Shown here: positions 1 to 6,366 of the stretch, in pieces
How positions within the stretch are numbered: position 1 is the stretch's first letter
Layout: every line of letters starts with the position of its first letter
NCBI GenBank assembly: GCA_024635735.1
Contig: JAGXII010000096.1
Span: forward strand, 1 to 15,235
Reading direction: 5' to 3'
DNA length: 15,235 bases
DNA from: Christiangramia sp.
Lineage (GTDB): Bacteria; Bacteroidota; Bacteroidia; Flavobacteriales; Flavobacteriaceae
The notes under the pieces: generated by a model
Told to the model about the DNA's origin: nothing
Database searches by the model: none
What the model saw: the letters and a program-made list of their open reading frames with translations, nothing else
Made by a program: the position numbers and the translations under genes

Positions 1-565
1 CCGATTCAGCAAGAGGTGGATAATTTGAAGATGTAAAAGCCTGAAAGTGTTCTGCATTTATTTTTGTAGTGCGGTTGGCCCGGTACAATTTATATTCAAA
101 ATACAATCCCACTTCAGAAATTACGGGGCGACCTTGTTTTTGCAATCCAGCCACCTGTATACTTGTAATGAGGTTCTCCTTGGCATCTGTTCTAAGATCT
201 CCAATAGGAAGTTGAGAACCGGTAAAAATAATGGGCTTTGTAAGATTTTCGAACATAAAACTCAGGGCAGAAGCCGTGTAAGACATGGTATCACTACCAT
301 GCAAAACTACAAACCCGTCATAATTATTATAATGTTCATCAATCGTCCTGGCAATCTTTATCCAATGAACGGGATTCATATTTGAAGAATCCAGAGGTTC
401 TTCAAAACTTAAGGTCTCAATCTCGTGTTCCAGGATTTTAAGTTCCGGAATATTCTGCAATAATTCATCAAAATTGAAAGCCTTGAGAGCTCCGGTATCA
501 TAATCTTTGATCATCCCTATCGTACCACCGGTATAAATGAGCAGGATTCGGGAATTATTCTTCAT
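1..565 (-). CDS. ansA: Type I (cytoplasmic) L-asparaginase, 3' end beyond window
   Basis: Hydrolyses L-asparagine to aspartate and ammonia in the cytoplasm. I translated the minus strand by hand from an ATG at 565-563; 188 residues are visible before the window edge, about half of the usual ~340. The first catalytic-threonine motif TGGTIGM lies at residues 12-18. The second motif, HGSDTM followed by YTASALSFM, matches E. coli AnsA closely, as do the TGSQLP stretch and the start of the next segment (DLRTDAKENL). There is no signal peptide, which fits the type I enzyme rather than the periplasmic type II. The start codon lies 11 bases inside the 3' end of the upstream acyltransferase gene, so the two are probably translationally coupled and share the tatD promoter. 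Family assignment is secure; the C-terminal half is not seen. Confidence 0.93.
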   Translation of the reverse strand, partial: MKNNSRILLIYTGGTIGMIKDYDTGALKAFNFDELLQNIPELKILEHEIETLSFEEPLDSSNMNPVHWIKIARTIDEHYNNYDGFVVLHGSDTMSYTASALSFMFENLTKPIIFTGSQLPIGDLRTDAKENLITSIQVAGLQKQGRPVISEVGLYFEYKLYRANRTTKINAEHFQAFTSSNYPPLAES

Positions 566-1691
566 TTACGAGGATTTTATTAATCACGGGATTAGCATAC
601 ATCAGCAAATAACTATTAAGCGCCAGCGGATTTTTAGTATCCACTCTCCTGCTGATTCTTCTTTCAAACTGTCTTTTTTCCTTTTCAAAATATTCTTTCG
701 CGAATCGCTTTTCATTTTTCAGAAGATCATAAGCGATATAATTGGCGGGCCATAATTTAAAATTCTTATAGATCATTTTATCTATCAGCGTGGCAACCTC
801 TTTAAGTTGATCGTTAATCGAAAGTTCCTTCTCTCTTATCTTATCAAAATCTTCTTTAGCAAGAATTTCACCGGCTCGTAATTTAATACGCCCTTTTTGC
901 CCCATAGCACCCTGCATGATACTATTAAAGTCTTCGTTAGCCGACTTTTTGTACTCCTCTTTCATCCTTTTCGCAAGTACTTCGGGCATTTTAAGCATAT
1001 CGGTAGGATCAAATTCATAAGAGATCGCTACAGGAACTATTTTTAACTTCTCAAAATATTCAAGTATATCGTCCTCTTCCTTTGCCATGGCGAGCATCTT
1101 CAAAACTCCCTGTTGAGTATGATCATTACCATCTTTTGTTCGGCCTTCTCTTTGAGCCATCCATACAGAACGACAATTCTTAAAAATAAGTTTTCGAATA
1201 TATTCTGAAAGCTTCATGGAACTACGCAACATTTCACGTGGCGACTGATTCCGCAGCACTAAAAAATTCCTGTTCAGTTTCGAAAGGGCCATTAAAAATG
1301 GTTTCTGAACCAAATTATCTCCAATAGCCGAAGCGGTCATAACCAGATCATGGTTATATAAGGTATAATTGATAAGAGAAGTATCCAGAATTATATCGCG
1401 ATGATTGGAAATGAAAAAATAAGATTCCGAAGTATCCAGCTTTTCAAAACCTTCATCGGTTAAACCTTCGCTGGTTTTTTCCAGCACTTTTTCTACACTG
1501 TGATAAATAATAGTGCTTTGAAAATCGGCAATAGAATGGCAATCCTTTACTTTTTTCTCAATCTCAGAAAAGTCTGATTCGGGAAAGGTAAATTGAAGCA
1601 AGGCCTTTACCATAGGGTGTCGCACATTCTCCTGAAGCGCGGCATTCACCTCTTCATCTTTATAAAATCTTATATCATCAAAATTTTGCAC
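555..1691 (-). CDS. PlsC-like glycerol-phosphate acyltransferase family protein
   Basis: Predicted acyltransferase of the PlsC/PlsB superfamily, likely acting on glycerophospholipid precursors at the inner membrane face. At 378 residues it is longer than typical PlsC (~240). The acyltransferase core spans about residues 85-230: NHRD at 96-99 with a downstream Asp103, a second block QREGRTKDG at 180-188 equivalent to the EGTR/EGGRSR substrate-binding motif, and the proline block IVPVAISYEFDP at 218-229. The His-to-Asp spacing is H-x5-D rather than the canonical H-x4-D. No clear transmembrane helix is seen. The start is GTG, because an in-frame TAG precedes it directly, and the N-terminal DDIRFYKDEEV segment looks like the normal family start. 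It sits 49 bases after tatD and overlaps ansA by 11 bases. Exact substrate is unknown. Confidence 0.82.
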   Translation of the reverse strand: MQNFDDIRFYKDEEVNAALQENVRHPMVKALLQFTFPESDFSEIEKKVKDCHSIADFQSTIIYHSVEKVLEKTSEGLTDEGFEKLDTSESYFFISNHRDIILDTSLINYTLYNHDLVMTASAIGDNLVQKPFLMALSKLNRNFLVLRNQSPREMLRSSMKLSEYIRKLIFKNCRSVWMAQREGRTKDGNDHTQQGVLKMLAMAKEEDDILEYFEKLKIVPVAISYEFDPTDMLKMPEVLAKRMKEEYKKSANEDFNSIMQGAMGQKGRIKLRAGEILAKEDFDKIREKELSINDQLKEVATLIDKMIYKNFKLWPANYIAYDLLKNEKRFAKEYFEKEKRQFERRISRRVDTKNPLALNSYLLMYANPVINKILVNEE

Positions 1692-1740
1692 CTACGACCA
1701 AATTATTTTAACAAATGAACAAAAATTCTGATTAATAGCT

Positions 1741-2508
1741 TCAAATTCCAAAAACTTCCTTGGAGTTTTTAGTAGTAATTTCTGCAATCTCTTCAACAGG
1801 AAGTTTATAGATTTCTGAGAGCTTTTTGGCAACCTCCAGAATGTAAACAGGATCGTTGCGTTTCCCACGGTAAGGACTGGGTGCCAGATAAGGAGCATCG
1901 GTTTCAAGAACGATCTCCTCAACAGGGATCTCATTCAAAAACTTGTCGATCCCGCCGTTTTTAAATGTCACGACCCCGCCAATTCCCAGTTTCATATTAT
2001 AAGAAAGTGCTTTTTTGGCCTGTTCCAAATTTCCCGTAAAACAGTGAAAAATCCCAAAAAGTTTATCATCTTTTTCAGATTCCAGCACCTCGAAAATCTC
2101 ATCAAAAGCTTCACGACAATGTATTACAATAGGCAAAGCCTTACTTTTAGCAAGCTGAATCTGTTTCCTGAAAGCTTCTTTTTGAATACCAAGTGTGGTT
2201 TTATCCCAGTAAAGATCAATCCCAATTTCACCTACGGCATTAAAGTCCCTTTTTGAAAATTCATCTTCAATATGTTTTAACTCTTCTTCAAAATTTTCCT
2301 TTACATGGGTTGGATGCAGCCCCATCATAAGAAATACATTTTCAGGGAAAGCTTTCTCCAGCTCATACATGCTCTGAGTAGTTTCAGAATCTATCGCAGG
2401 AATAAAGAACCTTTTAATATCATTATCGATCGCTTTTTGAATCGCTTCCCGGCGATCATGATCAAAGGCTTCACTGTATAAATGGGTATGAGTATCGGTT
2501 ATAATCAT
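1741..2508 (-). CDS. tatD: TatD-family metal-dependent DNase/hydrolase
   Basis: A TIM-barrel amidohydrolase-superfamily metalloenzyme; family members are Mg-dependent 3'-5' DNases or related hydrolases in the cytoplasm. All family ligands are visible in 255 residues, a normal length: His7 and His9 in DTHTHL, Glu94 in GEIGID, His130 in VIHCREAF, His155 in FHCFTG and Asp204 in LETDAPYL, followed by the typical PYRGKRNDP segment. The ATG at 2508 puts the first metal motif at residue 5, as in relatives. It is the first gene of a minus-strand operon with the acyltransferase and asparaginase. A TAnnTTTG box ends only four bases before the ATG, suggesting a leaderless transcript. It is not linked to Tat translocase genes here. 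Confidence 0.93.
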   Translation of the reverse strand: MIITDTHTHLYSEAFDHDRREAIQKAIDNDIKRFFIPAIDSETTQSMYELEKAFPENVFLMMGLHPTHVKENFEEELKHIEDEFSKRDFNAVGEIGIDLYWDKTTLGIQKEAFRKQIQLAKSKALPIVIHCREAFDEIFEVLESEKDDKLFGIFHCFTGNLEQAKKALSYNMKLGIGGVVTFKNGGIDKFLNEIPVEEIVLETDAPYLAPSPYRGKRNDPVYILEVAKKLSEIYKLPVEEIAEITTKNSKEVFGI

Positions 2509-2512
2509 ACCG

Positions 2513-2520
2513 CAAAAGTA
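2513..2520 (-). promoter_or_regulatory. Bacteroidota -7 box (TACTTTTG) for tatD
   Basis: Read on the minus strand, TACTTTTG fits TAnnTTTG exactly and lies four bases before the tatD ATG. No clear TTG -33 box is found 17-23 bases upstream, so the call rests on the -7 match and position. If used, transcription would start at or next to the ATG. Confidence 0.45.
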
Positions 2521-2621
2521 AGATAACCCGATAACATGCTAAAATCGGGAAAGAAAAGAACGGGGATATAGTATTTACGAAAATTTTATAATAGAGGTTT
2601 TTAATTGACTGAAGTTTAAAA

Positions 2622-3671
2622 CTAGCCAGATACAGAATTTTCAGAAATATAATCAGCTAGGTACTCAGCATCTTTTTTTATCCCGCCAAGGGTTGCAGAA
2701 CCGCGAGTATGCAACCAAGGCAGACCTATAAAGTAGAGACCTTCAATATTACTCACGCCACGATAGTGTTCAGGATAACCATTCTTAGCTAACTCCAGAC
2801 CTTCGATCCATTTAAAATTAGGCCGGTAGCCGGTAGCCCAGATGATATTTTTAAGGTCTGTGATCTTTTTCTTATCGGTAAAGACCACTTCATTTTCAGC
2901 ATTTTTGGTTTTCCCTACCGGTTCCACATTCTCCCGGTTAAGAATAGCCTTAACATCGGTACCAATTACCGGTTGGCGGGATTTGCTGATTTTCTTTCCC
3001 AGCCAGGTGTCCCGGCTAAAACTTAAAAATCCCGTTTTGGTGAACCACCACCAGAGTGTTTTTCCAAAGATTTCCTGCGGAAGAACTTTCACATCTGTAG
3101 TGCCAGAGAAATACACCTTCCGATTGGTTTCCGAAACCTCATCCAGAATCTGGAAGCCGCTGTCTCCAGCACCAACTACCATAGCTTTTCCTTCCTGAAG
3201 CTGATCCGGATTTTTATAATAATTACTGTGGATCTGAAAAATATCTCTCCCTAATTTTTTAGAAAATGGCGGCGTATACGGGATATGAAAAGGCCCCGTA
3301 GCGATGACCACATTTTTAGTTTTAAGATCTCCTTCAGGGCTTTTCAGGAGAAAACAATCTCCTTCATGAGAGATATTTTCTATAAGCGTATTGAGCTGAA
3401 CAGGAATTTCAAATTCTTCTACATATTTTTTGAAATAATCGGCCACTTCAGCCCTGGAAGGATAATGGCCTTTCTCCGCCGGAAATTCCATTCCGGGCAT
3501 ATTATTGAATTCTGACGGCGTAAATAAGGTAAGTGAATCCCATCGATTAAGCCAGGAAGCACCGATCTCTGTCTCCTTATCCACCACCAGGTAATCTTTA
3601 CCCAGCTCACGCAGATAGTAAGCCATAGCAAGTCCGGCCTGTGCAGCGCCAACAACAATGAAATCCAGCAT
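2622..3671 (-). CDS. Flavin-containing monooxygenase-like NAD(P)/FAD oxidoreductase (CzcO/YpdA-like fold)
   Basis: Predicted cytoplasmic flavoprotein of the FMO/TrkA-like group, 349 residues. An N-terminal FAD-binding Rossmann motif (VVGAAQAGLA, residues 6-15) has Ala in place of the middle Gly of GxGxxG. A second Rossmann motif, VVGAGDSG at 165-172, should bind NAD(P)H. The segment FQIHSNYY (145-152) resembles the FMO-identifying motif with its conserved His, and the ATGYRPNF motif at 279-286 is the usual C-terminal one. The 59-base upstream gap carries a -7 box; the gap to tatD downstream is 119 bases counting from stop to stop-side start region, with no clear terminator. Family is clear. 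Substrate is not; a monooxygenase or a disulfide/quinone reductase role both remain possible. Confidence 0.85.
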   Translation of the reverse strand: MLDFIVVGAAQAGLAMAYYLRELGKDYLVVDKETEIGASWLNRWDSLTLFTPSEFNNMPGMEFPAEKGHYPSRAEVADYFKKYVEEFEIPVQLNTLIENISHEGDCFLLKSPEGDLKTKNVVIATGPFHIPYTPPFSKKLGRDIFQIHSNYYKNPDQLQEGKAMVVGAGDSGFQILDEVSETNRKVYFSGTTDVKVLPQEIFGKTLWWWFTKTGFLSFSRDTWLGKKISKSRQPVIGTDVKAILNRENVEPVGKTKNAENEVVFTDKKKITDLKNIIWATGYRPNFKWIEGLELAKNGYPEHYRGVSNIEGLYFIGLPWLHTRGSATLGGIKKDAEYLADYISENSVSG

Positions 3672-3687
3672 CTGGTTAAATTTTCGG

Positions 3688-3695
3688 CAAAAGTA
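3688..3695 (-). promoter_or_regulatory. Bacteroidota -7 box (TACTTTTG) for the FMO-like gene
   Basis: An exact TAnnTTTG match on the minus strand, 16 bases before the ATG at 3671, and the same octamer as before tatD. The -33 region has no clear TTG. Confidence 0.45.
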
Positions 3696-3730
3696 CGGCT
3701 AATTAAAGGTTTCTGAAAATGAGCACCTTC

Positions 3731-4228
3731 CTAGAAAATTATTTCTTTATAGTTGCAGAATTGATAAAGAAAGAGGATTAGAAAAGCGAAACAAACCACA
3801 AACTCCATAAAGCTCGATGCGAGCAAACCTACAAAAGAACCAAAAGCAGCCTTTAATGCAGTTTTAGAACTACTCCGGTTAATCAATTCTCCTAAAAATG
3901 CCCCAATAAACATACAGATTAGAATCGCAAACGGAAAAGGAGCAAAGATCCCGATCACTAATCCAATGGTCGCTCCTATCATTCCCTTTCGGCTACCACC
4001 AAATTTCTTTGTCCCCATCGCGGGAATTGTGAGGTTCAGAATATAAATTAGAATCGTAACCGCGAGTGTAATTCCAAGAAAAAGGTAATTTATCCCAACC
4101 CCCGGGATAAGGTAAAATATTAGTAACCCAATCCAGCTTAAGGGCACGCCGGGAAGCACCGGAAGAAAACTCCCCAAGACTCCAAGAATCATAAATAAAC
4201 CTGCAATTATTAATAATATTATTTCCAT
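3731..4228 (-). CDS. DUF456 family small membrane protein
   Basis: An integral membrane protein of unknown function, 165 residues, matching the DUF456 family. It is almost wholly hydrophobic, with about four or five membrane helices: residues 1-20, 27-45, 48-70, 82-115 (likely a pair) and 130-155. The hydrophilic loop GTKKFGGSRKG between the central helices is the recognisable family signature, and PVLPGVPLSW after the first helix is also typical. It starts at the ATG at 4228 next to the divergent intergenic region shared with the BlaI-type repressor, and it ends 59 bases before the FMO-like start. No function can be inferred from the neighbours. Family assignment is good. Confidence 0.82.
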   Translation of the reverse strand: MEIILLIIAGLFMILGVLGSFLPVLPGVPLSWIGLLIFYLIPGVGINYLFLGITLAVTILIYILNLTIPAMGTKKFGGSRKGMIGATIGLVIGIFAPFPFAILICMFIGAFLGELINRSSSKTALKAAFGSFVGLLASSFMEFVVCFAFLILFLYQFCNYKEIIF

Positions 4229-4263
4229 TTTATTGAATGTACATATAACTCATAAACCTCAAT

Positions 4264-4344
4264 GTCACCCTGAATTTATTTCAGGGTCTTCATATTTAAA
4301 TAACCTTTAATATTTGAGAGATGATGAAACAAGTTCAGCATGAC
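4264..4344. repeat. Palindromic intergenic repeat (imperfect inverted repeat, possible REP/MITE-like)
   Basis: Two 20-base arms face each other: 4264-4283 (GTCACCCTGAATTTATTTCA) and 4325-4344, whose reverse complement is GTCATGCTGAACTTGTTTCA; they match at 16 of 20 positions. The left arm is also part of a perfect small hairpin, ACCCTGAA (4267-4274) and TTCAGGGT (4280-4287) with a 5-base loop. Flanking genes are divergent, so it is not a shared terminator. I recall similar GTCAnnCTGAA...TTTCA words between genes of other flavobacteria, but copy number could not be checked. Confidence 0.55.
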
Positions 4345-4416
4345 GATAATAAACAATATTAGAATTCAAATTAAATAAATATCTGAACGAATATAATCAA
4401 CTTAAACTCAATTTTT

Positions 4417-4432
4417 AACTAAACTATTAGTT
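4417..4432. promoter_or_regulatory. Operator-like palindrome 1 upstream of the BlaI-type gene
   Basis: AACTAA-ACTA-TTAGTT has perfect 6-base arms around a 4-base spacer. It precedes the repressor ATG by 45 bases, near the expected -33 region. It shares the ACTAA/TTAGT half-site with palindrome 2, centred 18 bases downstream, which suggests side-by-side dimer binding in autoregulation by the BlaI-type repressor (inference). Confidence 0.55.
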
Positions 4433-4433
4433 C

Positions 4434-4451
4434 AAACTAATTATTTAGTTT
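4434..4451. promoter_or_regulatory. Operator-like palindrome 2 upstream of the BlaI-type gene
   Basis: AAACTAA-TTAT-TTAGTTT has perfect 7-base arms and a 4-base spacer. It touches TATATTAG (4451-4458), a one-mismatch match to the TAnnTTTG -7 box, so a bound repressor would block the promoter of the repressor gene. Confidence 0.58.
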
Positions 4452-4477
4452 ATATTAGCAGAAATAATTTTCCTGAT

Positions 4478-4843
4478 ATGAAACAATTGACAAAAGCTGA
4501 AGAAGAAATCATGCAAATTTTATGGCATCTCAAAGAAGGGAACGTTGCCACTATTATTGAAAAAATGCCGGAACCAAAACCTGCTTATAATACGGTATCC
4601 ACTATCGTCAGGATCCTGGAAAACAAAGATTTTGTAGACCACCGTCAGAAAGGGAAAGGCTATATATATTTCCCAATTGTAGCAAAAGAAACCTACAGCA
4701 ATCAAAGTATGACCCAGTTAATGAACAACTATTTTAATGGTTCATTTAAAAGTATGGTGTCTTTCTTCATGAAGAAAAATGACCTGGACTCCCAGGATCT
4801 GGAAAAGATATTAAAGGAAATAAACAAAGAAGAGGAGAAATGA
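4478..4843 (+). CDS. BlaI/MecI/CopY-family winged-helix transcriptional repressor
   Basis: A cytoplasmic DNA-binding repressor, 121 residues, the normal size for the BlaI/MecI family. The N-terminal winged helix covers about residues 3-72: LTKAEEEIMQILW is the family opening, PAYNTVSTIVRILENK holds the recognition helix, and KGKGYIYFPIV forms the wing. The C-terminal helices (about 75-118) should provide the dimer interface that is cut by the partner protease in known BlaI/BlaR1 systems. The gene overlaps the M56 protease start by four bases (ATGA), the classical coupled arrangement. Two tandem palindromes upstream are likely its own operators. No beta-lactamase or penicillin-binding protein gene lies nearby, so a link to beta-lactams is not supported. 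Confidence 0.93.
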   Translation: MKQLTKAEEEIMQILWHLKEGNVATIIEKMPEPKPAYNTVSTIVRILENKDFVDHRQKGKGYIYFPIVAKETYSNQSMTQLMNNYFNGSFKSMVSFFMKKNDLDSQDLEKILKEINKEEEK

Positions 4844-6294
4844 TTTTAGAATACGCGGTTCAGGTAATTTTATTTCAGCTGGCATTCCTGCTGGTATATG
4901 ATCTTTTATTAAAGAAGGAAACCTGTTTTAGCTATAACCGGTGGTATCTAATAGCCACTCCTGCTCTGGCCCTGCTATTGCCTTTGCTAAAAATTAAATT
5001 CTTAACGCGGGCAGTTCCGCCTGCCACTTTTAAAAACTTCAATTGGATTTTGTTGCCGGAAGTCGTAATAGGTGGCAATCAAAATGAAGCTATCACAACA
5101 ACTGTTGTTAACGATCCAAACTCCTTCAACTGGTGGCTTTTGACCTATCTGGCAGGAGTGATAATTAGTATGGTATTATTAATTCTCAAATTCAGAAAAT
5201 TACAATCCTTAACAAAAGCCTCTGTTATTATAAAAGAATGGAACGTTCGTATCTATCAGGTAAAAAACTCCAATGTAGCCTGTACATTTTTCGACAGGTT
5301 GTTTATAGGAGACCGGATTTCTGAAGAGGAAAAGGTACAGATCATAGCTCATGAAATGGTTCATATCAAAGAAAAACATAGCCTTGATCTTATATTTTTT
5401 GAAATTCTCAAGGTCATTTTATGGTTTAATCCGCTTATCTATTTATTTCAAAACAGGCTGGCGACCGTTCATGAATTTATCGCCGATGAAACTGCGGTAA
5501 AAGTTTCAGGAAAAAGAACTTACTACGAACAGCTGCTAAACTCGGCTTTCGGCACTCAGAATATTTCGTTCATCAATCAATTTTTTAGTCATTCATTAAT
5601 CAAAAAACGAATCATTATGTTACAGAAACACAAATCATCAACAATTTCAAAATTCAAATTTCTTCTAATTCTTCCGTTAATGCTTGCAATGCTAACTTAT
5701 GTGGCATGTTCAAAAGAGGGCACAGCAACTATTGAAGAAAAACCTGTGACTCTGGAAGAAAAGCTTGCAGAATTAAATGCTTATCTTGAAAACAAAGATA
5801 GTCTTACCGATAAAGAAAAAGCTCAATATTTAAAGCTTCTTAAAACCAGGGAAAAACTTTTATTAAATGGAAAAAATGGGGACAATATCAAAACCATTGA
5901 GGTAATAGAAGATTCTCCCAGAGCAGTAAACGAAAATGTGCCCTTTGCCGTTATCGACCAAGTACCTGTATTTTTGGGATGTAAAGATCTAACTTCCAAT
6001 GAAGCTCAAAAAAAATGTATGAGTACGAAGATCGCTGAGTTCGTAAACGCGAATTTCGATACCTCTCTGGGTAAAAAGCTGGGATTAACAGGAATAAACA
6101 GGGTAATCGTACAATTTAGAATTGACAAAACCGGTAAGATCGTCGATATCAAATCCAGAGGTCCCAGACCTGAACTTGAAGAAGAAGCAAAAAGAGTCAT
6201 TTCTAATTTACCTCAAATGGAACCGGGACAACAAAACGGGAAAAATGTGAGCGTTATGTACTCCCTGCCAATAGCATTTCAGGTTTCAGAATAA
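4840..6294 (+). CDS. BlaR1-like M56 membrane metallopeptidase with C-terminal TonB-C-like domain
   Basis: A membrane-embedded zinc protease that, by analogy with BlaR1, should cleave the co-encoded BlaI-type repressor. Of 484 residues, the N-terminal part has helices at about 1-20, 35-52 and 98-116. HEMVH at 171-175 is the HExxH zinc site and EFIAD at 212-216 supplies the further ligand. A last helix at about 273-289 ends in LTYVAC290, which resembles a lipobox. A Glu/Lys-rich linker (295-360) follows, then a periplasmic TonB-C-like domain (about 365-484). This replaces the penicillin-sensing domain of BlaR1, so the signal must differ. Cys381 and Cys393 (C-x11-C) recur in the lipoprotein at 8991. 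The family is secure; the sensing role is inferred. Confidence 0.9.
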   Translation: MILEYAVQVILFQLAFLLVYDLLLKKETCFSYNRWYLIATPALALLLPLLKIKFLTRAVPPATFKNFNWILLPEVVIGGNQNEAITTTVVNDPNSFNWWLLTYLAGVIISMVLLILKFRKLQSLTKASVIIKEWNVRIYQVKNSNVACTFFDRLFIGDRISEEEKVQIIAHEMVHIKEKHSLDLIFFEILKVILWFNPLIYLFQNRLATVHEFIADETAVKVSGKRTYYEQLLNSAFGTQNISFINQFFSHSLIKKRIIMLQKHKSSTISKFKFLLILPLMLAMLTYVACSKEGTATIEEKPVTLEEKLAELNAYLENKDSLTDKEKAQYLKLLKTREKLLLNGKNGDNIKTIEVIEDSPRAVNENVPFAVIDQVPVFLGCKDLTSNEAQKKCMSTKIAEFVNANFDTSLGKKLGLTGINRVIVQFRIDKTGKIVDIKSRGPRPELEEEAKRVISNLPQMEPGQQNGKNVSVMYSLPIAFQVSE

Positions 6295-6323
6295 TTTTAA
6301 AATATTAACTTGATTAAATTTTT

Positions 6324-6352
6324 AAAGCCGAAGCATGGAGTTTCGGCTTTTT
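6324..6352 (+). terminator. Rho-independent terminator after the M56 protease gene
   Basis: A perfect 9-base stem, AAAGCCGAA (6324-6332) with TTCGGCTTT (6342-6350), has a 9-base loop and continues into T residues. It starts 29 bases after the protease stop codon and lies before the lipoprotein ATG at 6367. It should reduce expression of the downstream genes relative to the repressor-protease pair, or act as an attenuator. Confidence 0.75.
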
Positions 6353-6366
6353 ACTCAATATTTTTT

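Noticed and set aside
47..385. Plus-strand open frame of 112 codons
   Set aside because: It lies antisense within the asparaginase gene, whose minus-strand translation matches the family residue by residue.
1692..1934. Minus-strand open frame overlapping tatD
   Set aside because: It is in another frame of a well-supported tatD and its predicted peptide resembles no family.
4478..6294. Beta-lactam resistance regulator pair (BlaI/BlaR1)
   Set aside because: The protease lacks the penicillin-binding sensor domain and no beta-lactamase or PBP gene is in the window; only the general mechanism is shared.
6310..6366. TTG-initiated N-terminal extension of the TlpA-like lipoprotein
   Set aside because: It would bury the lipoprotein signal peptide and be encoded by a terminator hairpin; the ATG at 6367 gives a normal signal.
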